Shown piece by piece: positions 9,124 to 18,706 of a stretch of DNA of 64,000 bases. The notes below the pieces were generated by a model. It saw only the letters and a program-made list of their open reading frames with translations, searched no databases and was not told the DNA's origin. The DNA lies in NCBI RefSeq assembly GCF_013178945.1, contig NZ_JABFDM010000004.1:434001-498000 (forward strand). The letters are read 5' to 3'. How positions within the stretch are numbered: position 1 is the stretch's first letter; every line of letters begins with the position of its first letter. This DNA is from Bradyrhizobium aeschynomenes. Lineage in GTDB: Bacteria > Pseudomonadota > Alphaproteobacteria > Rhizobiales > Xanthobacteraceae. The position numbers were made by a program, and so were the translations under genes.

Positions 9124-9210
9124 TTGTAGGAGTGCAGGCGTAAAGCGGTCCATAATTCGCGACAAGAACGACGAAATAACCCTAACGATGTGTAGTCGAT
9201 AAACTTCGAA

Positions 9211-10170
9211 TTAACCTGGAGCCGCAGCTGCGAGGAGAGAGCGAATTTGTTGCCCGATCATGCCGAGAGCGGACTTGGCCTGCGGCAGGACCGCGCCGAG
9301 CGCTTGGAAATTATGAACCATGCCGTCGTGACAGACATGGGTGACCGCGACGCCGGCGTTCGCGAGCCGCGCGGCATAGGCATTGCCTTCGTCGCGCATC
9401 GGATCGAACTCCGCCGTGTGGATGATGGCGGGTGGCAATCCGGCGAGATCGGGGCCGCACAACGGCGAAATGAGCGGATTCCGGACGTCGATCCCTTCGG
9501 GCACGTAGTCGGCGAGGTCGGCCTCCCACGTCGTCCTGTCGATCAGAAATCCGGCTCCGAATTGCTCGCGCGATGGCCACGGCCGGGAGAAATCGAGCAC
9601 GGGGCAGATCAGGCATTGAAGCGCGATCGTGAGCGTCGTCGCGCTCTTGGCATGCTGGCAGACGGCTGCTGCCAGCGTCGCGCCGGCAGAATCGCCGCCG
9701 ACCACGATCCGGTTCGTATCGATGCCGAGGGCAGCAGCTTGATTGGAAACGAAATCAGTCGCAGCGATCGCATCCTCGATCGCTGCCGGGAACTTGTGTT
9801 CTGGCGCGAGACGATAATCGATCGAGAGCAGCCGGCATCCGGCGGCCGCAGACAGCGCGGCGGCGACCTTGTCGTGCGTGTCGATGCTGCCGGCGACAAG
9901 ACCGCCGCCATGGAAATAGATGAAGCCGGGGAGGCGGAGGGCCGGGTCTCTGGTGTCCGCCGCAGGCGCGTACGAGCGGTAGCGCATCGGGCCCGCAGGG
10001 CCCGAAAGGTGACCGTCCCGCGTGATGACGGCGCCGAGATCGTTGCGCGACAACTGCATCAACTTCGTGAGCGACTGCCGACGCTGCTCAGGACTCGGAC
10101 GTTCTCGGCTCGAAGGCGCGGCGGCGGCGACCATCGAAAGCAGGCGCTGCGCGCGCGGGTCGAGCGGCAT
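9211..10170 (-). CDS. Alpha/beta hydrolase, HSL-type esterase
   Basis: A 319-residue esterase of the hormone-sensitive lipase family (family IV). It shows the oxyanion-hole motif HGGG at 87-90, the nucleophile elbow GDSAG with S161, and the likely acid D256 (EFDPMRDEG) and histidine H286 (DGMVHNF). The YRLAPEHKFPAA segment after strand 4 is typical of the family, which splits short-chain acyl esters. There is no signal peptide, so it is likely cytoplasmic. It is transcribed alone, divergent from the aminotransferase gene, with about 140 bases between them. The natural substrate is unknown. Confidence 0.92.
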   Translation of the reverse strand: MPLDPRAQRLLSMVAAAAPSSRERPSPEQRRQSLTKLMQLSRNDLGAVITRDGHLSGPAGPMRYRSYAPAADTRDPALRLPGFIYFHGGGLVAGSIDTHDKVAAALSAAAGCRLLSIDYRLAPEHKFPAAIEDAIAATDFVSNQAAALGIDTNRIVVGGDSAGATLAAAVCQHAKSATTLTIALQCLICPVLDFSRPWPSREQFGAGFLIDRTTWEADLADYVPEGIDVRNPLISPLCGPDLAGLPPAIIHTAEFDPMRDEGNAYAARLANAGVAVTHVCHDGMVHNFQALGAVLPQAKSALGMIGQQIRSLLAAAAPG

Positions 10171-10311
10171 GACGGGTTCCAGTTAACCAAGCGTCCGTCA
10201 TTGTGCCCGACAGGCATGAATCGATCATGAGTGGCAGGGCGCCACGGGGAAATCCTTAAAATATTCACGCCAGAAGTGCAGAGATCATCGATGCCGAACG
10301 GGAGTGTCGCC

Positions 10312-11202
10312 ATGACCCACATCGTCAAGCCTGTCAGCTACTCGCAGACCTGGACCTTCTTCGAGGGTGAATGGCGGGAGGGCAATGCGCCGATCATGGG
10401 CGTGCGAACGCACGCGACATGGCTCGCATCTACCGTGTTCGACGGTGCGCGCGCCTTCGAAGGCGTGACGCCCGATCTCGACCGTCACTGCGAGCGGGTC
10501 AACCGGTCGGCGAGCAATTTCCGGCTCAAGCCGGTGGTCGACGTGGAGACCTGGCTGGGGCTGGCGCGGGAGGGCATCGCCCGGTTCGGCGCGAGGGCCG
10601 AGCTCTACATCCGCCCGATGTACTGGGCGCAGCACGGCGCCGGTGGCGGGGTCTTGTTCGATCCCGAGACCACCAATTGGTGCCTGTGCATCTACGAGGC
10701 GCCGATGCCGCAGCCCACGGGCAATGCCATCACGCTGTCGCCCTACCGCAGGCCGACTGCAGAATGCGCACCGGTCGACGCCAAGGCTGCCTGTCTCTAT
10801 CCGAACAATTCGCGCGCGCTGATCGAGGCGGCCTCGCGCGGCTTCAACAACTGCCTGATGCTGGATCTGCTGGGCAACGTCGCCGAGTTCGGCAATGCCA
10901 ACGTGTTCATGGTCAGGGACGGCGTCGTCTTCACCCCGGTGCCGAACGGCACCTTCCTCAACGGGATCACGCGCCAGCGCGTCATCGAGCTGCTGCGGAG
11001 CGACGGCGTCAGCGTGGTCGAGACCACGCTGCGCTACGAGGATTTCCTGTCCGCCGACGAGATCTTCTCGTCCGGCAATTTCGCCAAGGTCGCGCCGGTC
11101 ATCCGTATCGAAGACCGGACATTGCCGATCGGCCCGGTGTTCAGCCGGGCGCGCCGGCTATATTGGGACTACGCGCATGCAGCCAGGGCGGCCGCCGCCT
11201 AG
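10312..11202 (+). CDS. Class IV aminotransferase, branched-chain type
   Basis: A 296-residue PLP aminotransferase of fold type IV, related to IlvE and D-amino-acid aminotransferase. The PLP lysine is probably K158 in VDAKAACLY, and the later AEFGNANVFM and NGTFLNGITRQRV segments match the phosphate-binding part of the family. IlvE enzymes interconvert Leu/Ile/Val and their 2-oxo acids with glutamate. The IlvE block SEGxGEN is here AEFGNAN, so the real substrate may differ. The ATG at 10312 has a GGAG site seven bases upstream; an ATG at 10291 is the alternative. Its stop is one base from the converging stop of the GNAT-like gene of the carrier-protein cluster, so a functional link there is possible but unproven. 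Confidence 0.85.
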   Translation: MTHIVKPVSYSQTWTFFEGEWREGNAPIMGVRTHATWLASTVFDGARAFEGVTPDLDRHCERVNRSASNFRLKPVVDVETWLGLAREGIARFGARAELYIRPMYWAQHGAGGGVLFDPETTNWCLCIYEAPMPQPTGNAITLSPYRRPTAECAPVDAKAACLYPNNSRALIEAASRGFNNCLMLDLLGNVAEFGNANVFMVRDGVVFTPVPNGTFLNGITRQRVIELLRSDGVSVVETTLRYEDFLSADEIFSSGNFAKVAPVIRIEDRTLPIGPVFSRARRLYWDYAHAARAAAA

Positions 11203-11203
11203 T

Positions 11204-12088
11204 TCAGGCCCCGTAGATTGGCAGCTCGGTATCGCTGAGATCCCCGAGCCGCGGCGGCTGCGGGCCCTTTATGTATTTGAGGCCGCGCCGCTCGGTGTAG
11301 ATGCCGATGAGGCCGTCGATCGGTCCATTGGCATCGGTCATGACGGAGACGCAGCCGCGGCGCAGCAGCAGAAGCCGACCGATGGCACCGGCGCAGCCGA
11401 CGTAGTCGGAGATGTCGCGGCAGTAGATCAGCTGCATCGCAGGCAACGCGAAGCGTCCTTGCCGGATGCGGACCTTCTGGAGGACCAGGGGAACCGGGCC
11501 CTTCTTCGATCGAACGACAACGCTGAGGCAGCCATAGCGGGCGTGACGGATGAGCAATGCGGCTTCATCCGGCGGAAGGCCGTCCACAGCCTCGGCATCT
11601 GCATCGATCCGGTCGACCGGGGACCCCAGGCCGGCGGTCGAGAGCAGCGGCAGCGAGAAAAACAGGCCGCGGCAATAGGCGCGGAAGCCTTGCGCCTCGA
11701 CGATCGGCCAGGTCGGCCTCGCCGCGCTGATATTGACGTAGGTTACCTCTGGCCGCCGCTGCGCGATTCGCGTCAGCATTGTCGCGTAGTTGCGAAAGGC
11801 GGGCTCGACGTACCAGCTCGACAGATTGCACCAGATCTGCGGCTCTCCGGGCGTGCCACGATCGCTGTAGATTAGGAGCAGAACGCCGACAGCGACGCCG
11901 TTGTGGTCCAGCAGGTAACCGTAACGCGGATAGCCGTCAGGTACGGCGCGGCCCGCTTGCCGCCGCAACCCGCTCGACCAATAGTCGCGCGAGCGTCGTG
12001 GGAAGCCGCGAGTCAAGAGATCGGCGACCGCATCGAGATCGGTCTCTCCGATCTCGCGGCACCGGATCACTGGCTTGAGCGCGGTCAT
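11204..12088 (-). CDS. GNAT-like acyltransferase of the carrier-protein cluster
   Basis: A 294-residue protein whose N-terminal 150 residues look like a GNAT acyltransferase fold (CREIGETDLDAVADLLTRGF at the start, then strand-rich GYLLDHNGVAVGVLLLIYSD). The canonical acetyl-CoA loop Q/RxxGxG/A is not obvious, so the donor could be something other than acetyl-CoA. The C-terminal half has no recognisable domain. It lies 36 bases downstream of the amino acid:carrier-protein ligase and is almost certainly co-transcribed. My inference is that it takes the aminoacyl group from the carrier protein and passes it to an acceptor; nothing in the sequence proves this. It ends convergently one base from the aminotransferase stop. 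Confidence 0.6.
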   Translation of the reverse strand: MTALKPVIRCREIGETDLDAVADLLTRGFPRRSRDYWSSGLRRQAGRAVPDGYPRYGYLLDHNGVAVGVLLLIYSDRGTPGEPQIWCNLSSWYVEPAFRNYATMLTRIAQRRPEVTYVNISAARPTWPIVEAQGFRAYCRGLFFSLPLLSTAGLGSPVDRIDADAEAVDGLPPDEAALLIRHARYGCLSVVVRSKKGPVPLVLQKVRIRQGRFALPAMQLIYCRDISDYVGCAGAIGRLLLLRRGCVSVMTDANGPIDGLIGIYTERRGLKYIKGPQPPRLGDLSDTELPIYGA

Positions 12089-12124
12089 GAACTGTCTTGC
12101 CGATCTCCGACGACGAGCGCTGCG

Positions 12125-13087
12125 CTAGCCGACGGGGTCGGCCTGACGCTCCAGCTGCAGCGCCTCGCGCACGCGCGACGGCCAGCGTCCGAGGTCGATG
12201 CCGTGGGTGTGGAACAGGGCGACGGCGAGGCGGTCCATGCCGAAGGCCACGCAGCCGGTGTGGGCCGGTGCGCCGTCGGTGTCGGAAATGCCCCAGGTGG
12301 TGCCGAAATGCTCGCGGTGATAGTTGAAGCTCATGCAGGCGGTCGGCTGATCCTCCGAGCGTAGCGGCACCAGCAGCTCGAACTTCAGCGACTGCTGCTT
12401 CTGGCTGACGGCCTTGATCTGGCCGACGCGGCCGAAGAACGGATCGCTGGCGTGGTCGACGCGGAATGACAGGCCGAGATCCCTGGCGATCGCCTGCGCC
12501 TTGACCATCCAGCGGTCGCGGAATTCCGAGACGTCGTCGGGCGTGCCGATGCAGACATATTCCCGCATCCGGAACGATTGCAGGCGGTCGAGATGCCGCG
12601 ACGGCTCGCGACGGAAGCAGTCGGCCGCGACGTCGAAGCGCAGGCCGCCGACGGGCAAAGCGCCGCGGCTCGCTGCGATCGGATAGACCGGATAGCAAGC
12701 TGCCGGCGACAGCACGAGATCAGCAGGCGATAGCGACGTGGTCCAGTCGCCGCCTCTGTCGAAGCGCGCAACAGCGTCGTGAATGTCGCGCTCGGTGCCA
12801 TGCAGGCCGCAGACGCAGCCGAGCAGGTTGGGAAAGCTCTTGAGATAGCCGGATTTCTCCAGCTGCGCACGGCTCATCACCGGTGGGAAGCGCATCACCT
12901 CGGTGCCCGGTTCGCGATGCCGGCTGATCAGCGCAGCCAGCCGATCGACCACGCCTTCATACAGCGCGGTGCGGGCATAGACGCCATCGGCGCCCATGCG
13001 ATGGAACAGGGCGTCGGTGAGGTGATCCAGAGCGTCGGCCGCCTGGGGAGCAATTTCGGGCGACTGCGGGAGAACGGGAATCGTCAT
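12125..13087 (-). CDS. Amino acid:[carrier protein] ligase (SerRS-like)
   Basis: A 320-residue protein resembling the catalytic core of an atypical, archaeal-type seryl-tRNA synthetase but without the tRNA-binding N-terminal domain. Class II motif 2 (DCFRREPSRHLDRLQSFR) and motif 3 (GCVAFGMDRLAVALF) are clear. Three residues fit the zinc ligands of this group: C131, E176 and C279. Such proteins from Bradyrhizobium and Agrobacterium are known to activate glycine or alanine with ATP and load it onto the phosphopantetheine of a dedicated carrier protein instead of a tRNA. The neighbours fit exactly: a carrier protein gene at 14701 and a dehydrogenase-like gene 39 bases upstream in the same transcript. 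The amino acid here is unknown, and the end product of this pathway is, to my knowledge, not established. Confidence 0.92.
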   Translation of the reverse strand: MTIPVLPQSPEIAPQAADALDHLTDALFHRMGADGVYARTALYEGVVDRLAALISRHREPGTEVMRFPPVMSRAQLEKSGYLKSFPNLLGCVCGLHGTERDIHDAVARFDRGGDWTTSLSPADLVLSPAACYPVYPIAASRGALPVGGLRFDVAADCFRREPSRHLDRLQSFRMREYVCIGTPDDVSEFRDRWMVKAQAIARDLGLSFRVDHASDPFFGRVGQIKAVSQKQQSLKFELLVPLRSEDQPTACMSFNYHREHFGTTWGISDTDGAPAHTGCVAFGMDRLAVALFHTHGIDLGRWPSRVREALQLERQADPVG

Positions 13088-13126
13088 TCTGCAAAATCCT
13101 GGATGGAGGCAATGGCCGAGACGCGA

Positions 13127-14353
13127 TCATTCGTAGAGTGAGGAGGGCACCGCGCTCATGAGGTTCGCCGTGGCGATGTTGGTGAGAATGCGATCATTGT
13201 TGATCATGATGGGCGCCGACAGCACGTCGCGGAGGTGACGGCCGATCGAGAAGTCGCCGTCGTTGCGATAGCCCGACAGGCCACAGGCGCGCATCGCATG
13301 CATCACCGTCTCGACCGCGAGCTCGGACGCCTGCACCTTCAGCAGCGTGATCGAAGACTGGAAGTCGAGCGATGATAGCGCGCGCTCGTCAAATTCGTGG
13401 GCGGCGAAGGCATCCATGTTCGTAACGATCATCGCGCGCAGCCGGGCCAGCGCCATCTTCGCCGCGGTGTAGTGGGCCGCAGCAGGCGGCATCTGTCCGC
13501 CGGCGCCGCGTGCCGCCTTGCGAAGGAAGCGCTGCGCCCGTTGCACCGCTGCGGCGGCGATCCCGGCCCAGGCCGACGACCAGCAGAGATGTGCGAAGGG
13601 CGTCATGGTCTGGCCGTGAATGCGGTCATACGACTCGGCGAACATCCGGTCCGACGGGCAGCTGACCTTGAGCTCGAAGCCCGTCGAGCAGGTGCCGCGC
13701 ATGCCGAGTGTTTCCCAGCCCTGGGTGCGCTTGATCGTGTAGTCGTGCTTCGTCAGCGCCAGCAGCACTTGATCCGACGCCGCTGCGCCGTCGGCGCGCC
13801 GCGCGATCGTGACGAGACCATCGGCTTCGGCGCCGTAGGAGATCACGGTCGCGTCGCGCAGCAGCGTGATGCCGTCGCCGTCTTGGCCGACGGCCGCAGC
13901 GCTGGCGCGGATGTTGCCGCCGTTCTGGCCCTCGGTGGTGGACGAGGCCATCAGCAGCTGCTCGGACGCGATCCGGCGCATCAGGGATTCCATGTAGGGG
14001 CTGCCGCGCCCGTGGCGCACGAGGCAGGCGACCTTGGTCTGATGCATGGCAAAGATCATGGCGCTGGAAGCGCAGGCGCTGCCAAGTGCGTAGCAAACAT
14101 CGGCAATGTCGTGAATCGACGCGCCGAAGCCGCCGAACTCGACCGGAATCTGCATGCCGAGCAGCTTGTGCTCGCGGGCCGCTTCAATCGCAGCCTTGGG
14201 GAATCGGCCGTCCCGGTCGACCTCCTCGGCCTCCGCGGCAGCCAGCGCGGCAACGGCGCTGGTGCGCTGTACAAAGAGCGAGCTGCGATCGAGCAGGAGG
14301 CTATCGCTGTCGTCGGCGGTCGGGTTGCGAAGCGCGGTTCCCTGGAGATTCAT
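13127..14353 (-). CDS. Acyl-CoA-dehydrogenase-like flavoprotein of the carrier-protein cluster
   Basis: A 408-residue protein with the acyl-CoA dehydrogenase fold: a helical N-terminal domain (LLGMQIPVEFGGFGASIHD around 66-84), a central beta domain (STTEGQNGGNIRASAAAV around 136-153, TGFELKV near 225) and a C-terminal helical domain. It is first in a three-gene transcript with the amino acid:carrier-protein ligase and GNAT-like genes. Its substrate is likely the aminoacyl or acylated carrier protein rather than a fatty acyl-CoA, by analogy with the dehydrogenases acting on carrier-bound amino acids in natural-product pathways. That is inference from context. It could instead be a flavin monooxygenase-type member of the fold. 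Confidence 0.85.
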   Translation of the reverse strand: MNLQGTALRNPTADDSDSLLLDRSSLFVQRTSAVAALAAAEAEEVDRDGRFPKAAIEAAREHKLLGMQIPVEFGGFGASIHDIADVCYALGSACASSAMIFAMHQTKVACLVRHGRGSPYMESLMRRIASEQLLMASSTTEGQNGGNIRASAAAVGQDGDGITLLRDATVISYGAEADGLVTIARRADGAAASDQVLLALTKHDYTIKRTQGWETLGMRGTCSTGFELKVSCPSDRMFAESYDRIHGQTMTPFAHLCWSSAWAGIAAAAVQRAQRFLRKAARGAGGQMPPAAAHYTAAKMALARLRAMIVTNMDAFAAHEFDERALSSLDFQSSITLLKVQASELAVETVMHAMRACGLSGYRNDGDFSIGRHLRDVLSAPIMINNDRILTNIATANLMSAVPSSLYE

Positions 14354-14700
14354 GACCGATCAATGCTCCGGATTTTGCCTTGTTTGAGAGATCGGCAACG
14401 CGCATCCCGTCACGTTGCAGCGATGCCCTGCGCCTTCCCTGGGCTACAACGCAGGGTATGGATTTGATTCAAATACGTCGACGAAATTCAGGGTAAACGC
14501 TGCGCAATCGACGGGTGGGGGTTAATTCCTGGTTTTCTTGACTGCGAGAATCCTCACCACCGCGTTAGCGTTAAAGCAAATTCATTCTAACAGTAGGGTT
14601 TGGGCGTAACGCTTTCGGGGGCAGGCATGCGTTATCTCAGGCCGACGGTCTGCGGAGAGGTCGCAGGTCCTCGCGCGTTGCAAAAAAAAAGAGAGTGAGC
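14354..14700. promoter_or_regulatory. Divergent control region with a 13-base palindrome
   Basis: About 350 bases separate the dehydrogenase-ligase-GNAT transcript from the carrier protein gene. At 14462-14474 there is a perfect palindrome, ATTTGA-T-TCAAAT, well placed for a shared operator about 110 bases before one gene and 227 before the other. A run of nine A residues lies near 14681-14689, right before the carrier-protein ribosome-binding site. The region is visibly richer in A and T than its surroundings, as expected for promoters. No gene is seen. Confidence 0.45.
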
Positions 14701-14973
14701 ATGCCAAGCTTCGAAGCCGATGTGAGCAGCCGGATCGTCACGCTGGTGCGCGACATCCTCGCGCAGAATGCGATATCCGCCGACGTGGCGGCCGATGCGA
14801 AGCTCGTCGATGTCGGGTTGACTTCGATGGACATGGTCAACCTGATGCTCGGGATCGAAGCGGAGTTCGACTTCACCATTCCGCAGGAGCTGATCACGCC
14901 GGAAAATTTCCAGTCGGTCGCGACCCTGGTGCGTCTGGTGAGCGGTCATCTGGCGGCGGCCAAGGCTGCCTGA
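14701..14973 (+). CDS. Carrier protein (partner of the amino acid ligase)
   Basis: A 90-residue acyl-carrier-like protein. The phosphopantetheine serine is S42 in VGLTSMDMVNLM, which replaces the more usual DSLD of fatty-acid ACPs with TSMD. The rest (IEAEFDFTIPQELITPENF) is the standard four-helix carrier fold. It is divergent from the amino acid:carrier-protein ligase transcript, the arrangement in which such dedicated carriers are found in Bradyrhizobium. The expected role is to hold an amino acid as a thioester on its pantetheine arm. A GTG six bases upstream would add two residues; I chose the ATG at 14701, preceded by AGAGAG. It is unlikely to serve fatty-acid synthesis. Confidence 0.92.
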   Translation: MPSFEADVSSRIVTLVRDILAQNAISADVAADAKLVDVGLTSMDMVNLMLGIEAEFDFTIPQELITPENFQSVATLVRLVSGHLAAAKAA

Positions 14974-15063
14974 TCCGTCCGCAACGCGGGGCCGTCTTCA
15001 GGCCGGCTGTTTTCAATCCGGCGCAAAGCTGGCATTCTCGTCTCCCTTGGAGATGGGGACGTC

Positions 15064-15939
<876 letters not shown>

Positions 15940-15952
15940 GGGAGGGACGGAC

Positions 15953-17059
15953 ATGATGGTCGACGGCAAGCACTATCGCAGCATCTGGCTCGATGCGGAC
16001 GGCTGGTCGGTCTGTGCGATCGATCAGCGGCGGCTGCCGCACGAGTTCGTTCTGGCGAAGATCACCACCTGCGAGGAGGCGGCGGATGCGATCCGCAACA
16101 TGCTGGTCCGCGGCGCGCCCCTGATTGGCGCCACGGCTGCGTTCGGCATGGCGCTGGCGATGCGTGACGACCGCTCCGATCCCGGCATCGACCGGGCCTA
16201 TGATATGCTGATCGCGACGCGGCCGACCGCGATCAACCTGAAATGGGCGCTCGATACGATGAGCGCGATGCTGCGTCGTCTGGCGCCGTCGGAGCGGCGC
16301 GATGCGGCCTATGCGCGCGCCGTGGACATCGCCGGCGAGGACGTCACCATCAACCAGGGCATTGCCGCGCATGGCCTCGCGTTGATCGAGGCGGCGGCGG
16401 CGCAGAAGAAGCCGGGCGAGGTGGTCAACGTGCTCACGCATTGCAATGCCGGCTGGCTTGCGACCGTCGACTGGGGGACCGCGACCGCGCCGATTTATCT
16501 GGCGCATGATCGCGGCATTCCGATCCACGTCTGGGTCGACGAGACGCGGCCGCGCAACCAGGGCGCCTCGCTCACCGCCTGGGAGCTCGGTCATCACGGC
16601 GTGTCGCACACCGTCATTCCGGACAACACCGGCGGTCATCTGATGCAGCACGGCATGGTCGATCTCGCCATCGTCGGCACCGACCGGGTCGCCGCCAATG
16701 GCGACGTCTGCAACAAGATCGGCACCTATCTCAAGGCGCTGGCGGCGCACGACAACGGCGTGCCGTTCTACGTCGCGCTGCCGTCGCCGACCATCGACTT
16801 CGCCGTCGCCGACGGGCGGCAAATTCCGATCGAGCAGCGCAGCGCGCAGGAGGTCACGGAGATGACGGGCCGCACCGCCGATGGCCGCATCGAGACCGTG
16901 CGCGTCGTGCCGCCGGGATCGCCCGTGGCGAACTATGGATTCGACGTGACGCCGGCGCGGCTGGTGAGCGGACTGATTACCGAACGCGGCGTGCTACAGG
17001 CCGATGGTGCGGCATTGTTGGCCGCGTTTCCCGAGCGGGCGAAACAGACCAACAATTAG
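15953..17059 (+). CDS. mtnA: S-methyl-5-thioribose-1-phosphate isomerase
   Basis: A 368-residue aldose-ketose isomerase that turns methylthioribose-1-phosphate into methylthioribulose-1-phosphate. RGAP at 53-56, the catalytic cysteine C164 in [10 protein letters not shown] and the catalytic aspartate D244 in [18 protein letters not shown] are in place and distinguish it from the related eIF2B subunits. It directly follows mtnP. The later steps of the methionine salvage pathway (mtnB, C, D, or an aldolase-type shunt) are not in this window, so the fate of the product is open. The HAD phosphatase downstream is on the other strand and is not an MtnC by sequence. Confidence 0.95.
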   Translation: MMVDGKHYRSIWLDADGWSVCAIDQRRLPHEFVLAKITTCEEAADAIRNMLVRGAPLIGATAAFGMALAMRDDRSDPGIDRAYDMLIATRPTAINLKWALDTMSAMLRRLAPSERRDAAYARAVDIAGEDVTINQGIAAHGLALIEAAAAQKKPGEVVNVLTHCNAGWLATVDWGTATAPIYLAHDRGIPIHVWVDETRPRNQGASLTAWELGHHGVSHTVIPDNTGGHLMQHGMVDLAIVGTDRVAANGDVCNKIGTYLKALAAHDNGVPFYVALPSPTIDFAVADGRQIPIEQRSAQEVTEMTGRTADGRIETVRVVPPGSPVANYGFDVTPARLVSGLITERGVLQADGAALLAAFPERAKQTNN

Positions 17060-17088
17060 CCGTTGTCGCGAAGCCCGCGTCACGACAA

Positions 17089-17724
17089 TCAGCGCAAGGT
17101 AAGCCCGGTCGCTGCTTCCAACTCGGCAATCGCCTGCGATGCGCTGACCACCTTGATCGTGGTCATGCCCAGCTCGCGAGCGGGCTTCAGGTTGACGCCG
17201 AGATCGTCGAGATAGACGCAGTCCGCGGGGCTGACGCCGAGCGCGTCGGTCATCATCCGATAGATGCGCGGATCGGGCTTGCGCAGGCCGATCTTGGCCG
17301 ATTCGATCACGTGATCGAACAAGGCCATCACCTCTGCGACGTAGAACGATCGTCCGCCCTGGCTGCCGATTGCGTTGGCCGGCAGGTTGTTGGTGATGCA
17401 GCCGGTCTTGCACTCCGACTTGATGCGGCGGAGCGCCTCGACCAAGTCGGGGCGGAGATCTCCGGCGAGCAGCGGCAGCACTTCGCGGCCGCTGACCGCG
17501 GCGCCGGCGAGCGCCAGCGACTCCTCCGCGAACAGACGGTCGAACGTATCGAGGTCGATCTCGGCACGCTCGAATTTCGCCCAGGCGTTCTCGAGATGGT
17601 TGGCGGCATTGGTGTTACGGATGATGTCGACGGGATAGCCGCGCTCCTGCTCGAACCGCGCGAACGCCTCGAACGGCGAAGTGGTCATCACGCCCCCGAA
17701 GTCAAAGATCACTGCCTCGACCAT
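17089..17724 (-). CDS. HAD-family hydrolase
   Basis: A 211-residue haloacid-dehalogenase phosphatase. The nucleophile is D8 in VIFDFGGVM. The usual second aspartate at position +2 is Gly, as in a known subgroup (for instance the YihX-like and ACAD10 N-terminal type), so general acid-base chemistry may differ. Motif II is ITNN near 115, motif III is the lysine in GLRKPDPRIY, and motif IV is YLDDLGVNL. The frame extends to 17799, but the ATG at 17724 begins the conserved strand. It converges with mtnA, 29 bases apart. The substrate is unknown. Confidence 0.85.
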   Translation of the reverse strand: MVEAVIFDFGGVMTTSPFEAFARFEQERGYPVDIIRNTNAANHLENAWAKFERAEIDLDTFDRLFAEESLALAGAAVSGREVLPLLAGDLRPDLVEALRRIKSECKTGCITNNLPANAIGSQGGRSFYVAEVMALFDHVIESAKIGLRKPDPRIYRMMTDALGVSPADCVYLDDLGVNLKPARELGMTTIKVVSASQAIAELEAATGLTLR

Positions 17725-17816
17725 CACTGTCCCGTCCCTCGCTCGATACCCTCGATGATCGCTAACACGGGACGCCGCACTTGGCGATATCGCCGGCAAC
17801 AGCTATTGCTGCGCCA

Positions 17817-18599
17817 ATGAAGCTTCCCGCGATCACCGCCGCCCTGTTGCTGCTTTCGTCGCCGGCCCTTGCCATCGTCGGCAATGCGCCCGCGCTGAAT
17901 GACGGCATCGGGCGCTCGGTGGTCACCATCGTCGGCTCGCGCGGCAATTTCTGCAGCGGTGCGTTGATCGCCCCCAGGCTGGTGCTGACCGCGGGACACT
18001 GCGTGCAGCCGGGCGTCGATTACCGCATCGTGGAATACGATCGCGAACGAAAGCCGGTGCTGAAGACGGTCCGGCGCGTCGCCGTGCATCCGAGCTTCAG
18101 CGCCCAATCGATCCAGGCCCATCGCGCCACGGCTGATGTCGCGCTGTTGGAGTTGGAGGCGCCGGCAACGGAGCGCGTTCCTGCTTCGCTCGGAGTGCCG
18201 CAGCCGCCATTGGCGGCCGGCAACGCCTTCACCGTCGCAGGCATCGGTGTCGCGCTGCCGGGTGACGGCAAGAGCGGCGGCGTGGTGCGCGCCGCGTCGC
18301 TGGTCGCCACGGGCAAGCCAGGAACTTTGCAGATCCGGCTGGTCGATCCCAAGACGCAAGGTGCCAAGCCGGGACTCGGCGGCTGCACCGGCGATTCCGG
18401 CGGGCCCGCCTTCGAGACACAGCCGCAAGCGCAAGCGCAAGCCCAAGTGCAGGTGCTGATCGGTGTCATCTCATGGTCGACCGGGCCCAATCTGGCGGAC
18501 GGCTGCGGCGGAATGACCGGAGTCACGCCGCTCACCCTGTACCGCGGCTGGGTCGTGCAGACCGCGCGGCAATGGGGCATGCCGCTCGGCGGAAATTGA
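17817..18599 (+). CDS. Secreted trypsin-like serine protease
   Basis: A 260-residue S1-family protease with an N-terminal signal peptide (MKLPAITAALLLLSSPALA, cleavage expected after residue 19). The catalytic triad is visible as H61 (LTAGHC), D107 (TADVALLELE) and S194 (CTGDSGGPAF). Residues 203-212 are a Gln-Ala repeat (PQAQAQAQVQV) coded by near-identical six-base units at about 18421-18455. This inserts a flexible loop just after the active-site serine and may vary in length between strains. The start at 17817 is chosen because the signal peptide begins there. No inhibitor or maturation gene is adjacent. Confidence 0.9.
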   Translation: MKLPAITAALLLLSSPALAIVGNAPALNDGIGRSVVTIVGSRGNFCSGALIAPRLVLTAGHCVQPGVDYRIVEYDRERKPVLKTVRRVAVHPSFSAQSIQAHRATADVALLELEAPATERVPASLGVPQPPLAAGNAFTVAGIGVALPGDGKSGGVVRAASLVATGKPGTLQIRLVDPKTQGAKPGLGGCTGDSGGPAFETQPQAQAQAQVQVLIGVISWSTGPNLADGCGGMTGVTPLTLYRGWVVQTARQWGMPLGGN

Positions 18600-18706
18600 G
18601 ATCGTTCAGGGCCGGGTTGCGGCCGCGCGTCGCGGGTTGACCATCCTCGTGTTCGGGTTCAGCCTGTCGGGCGAGGAAACAACAAATCAAAAGCCCAAGG
18701 ACTGCC

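Noticed and set aside
9061..9210. SAM-II riboswitch before metY
   Set aside because: Looked for its short stem with pseudoknot and A-rich 3' strand; the leader has two plain hairpins instead and lacks the conserved bases.
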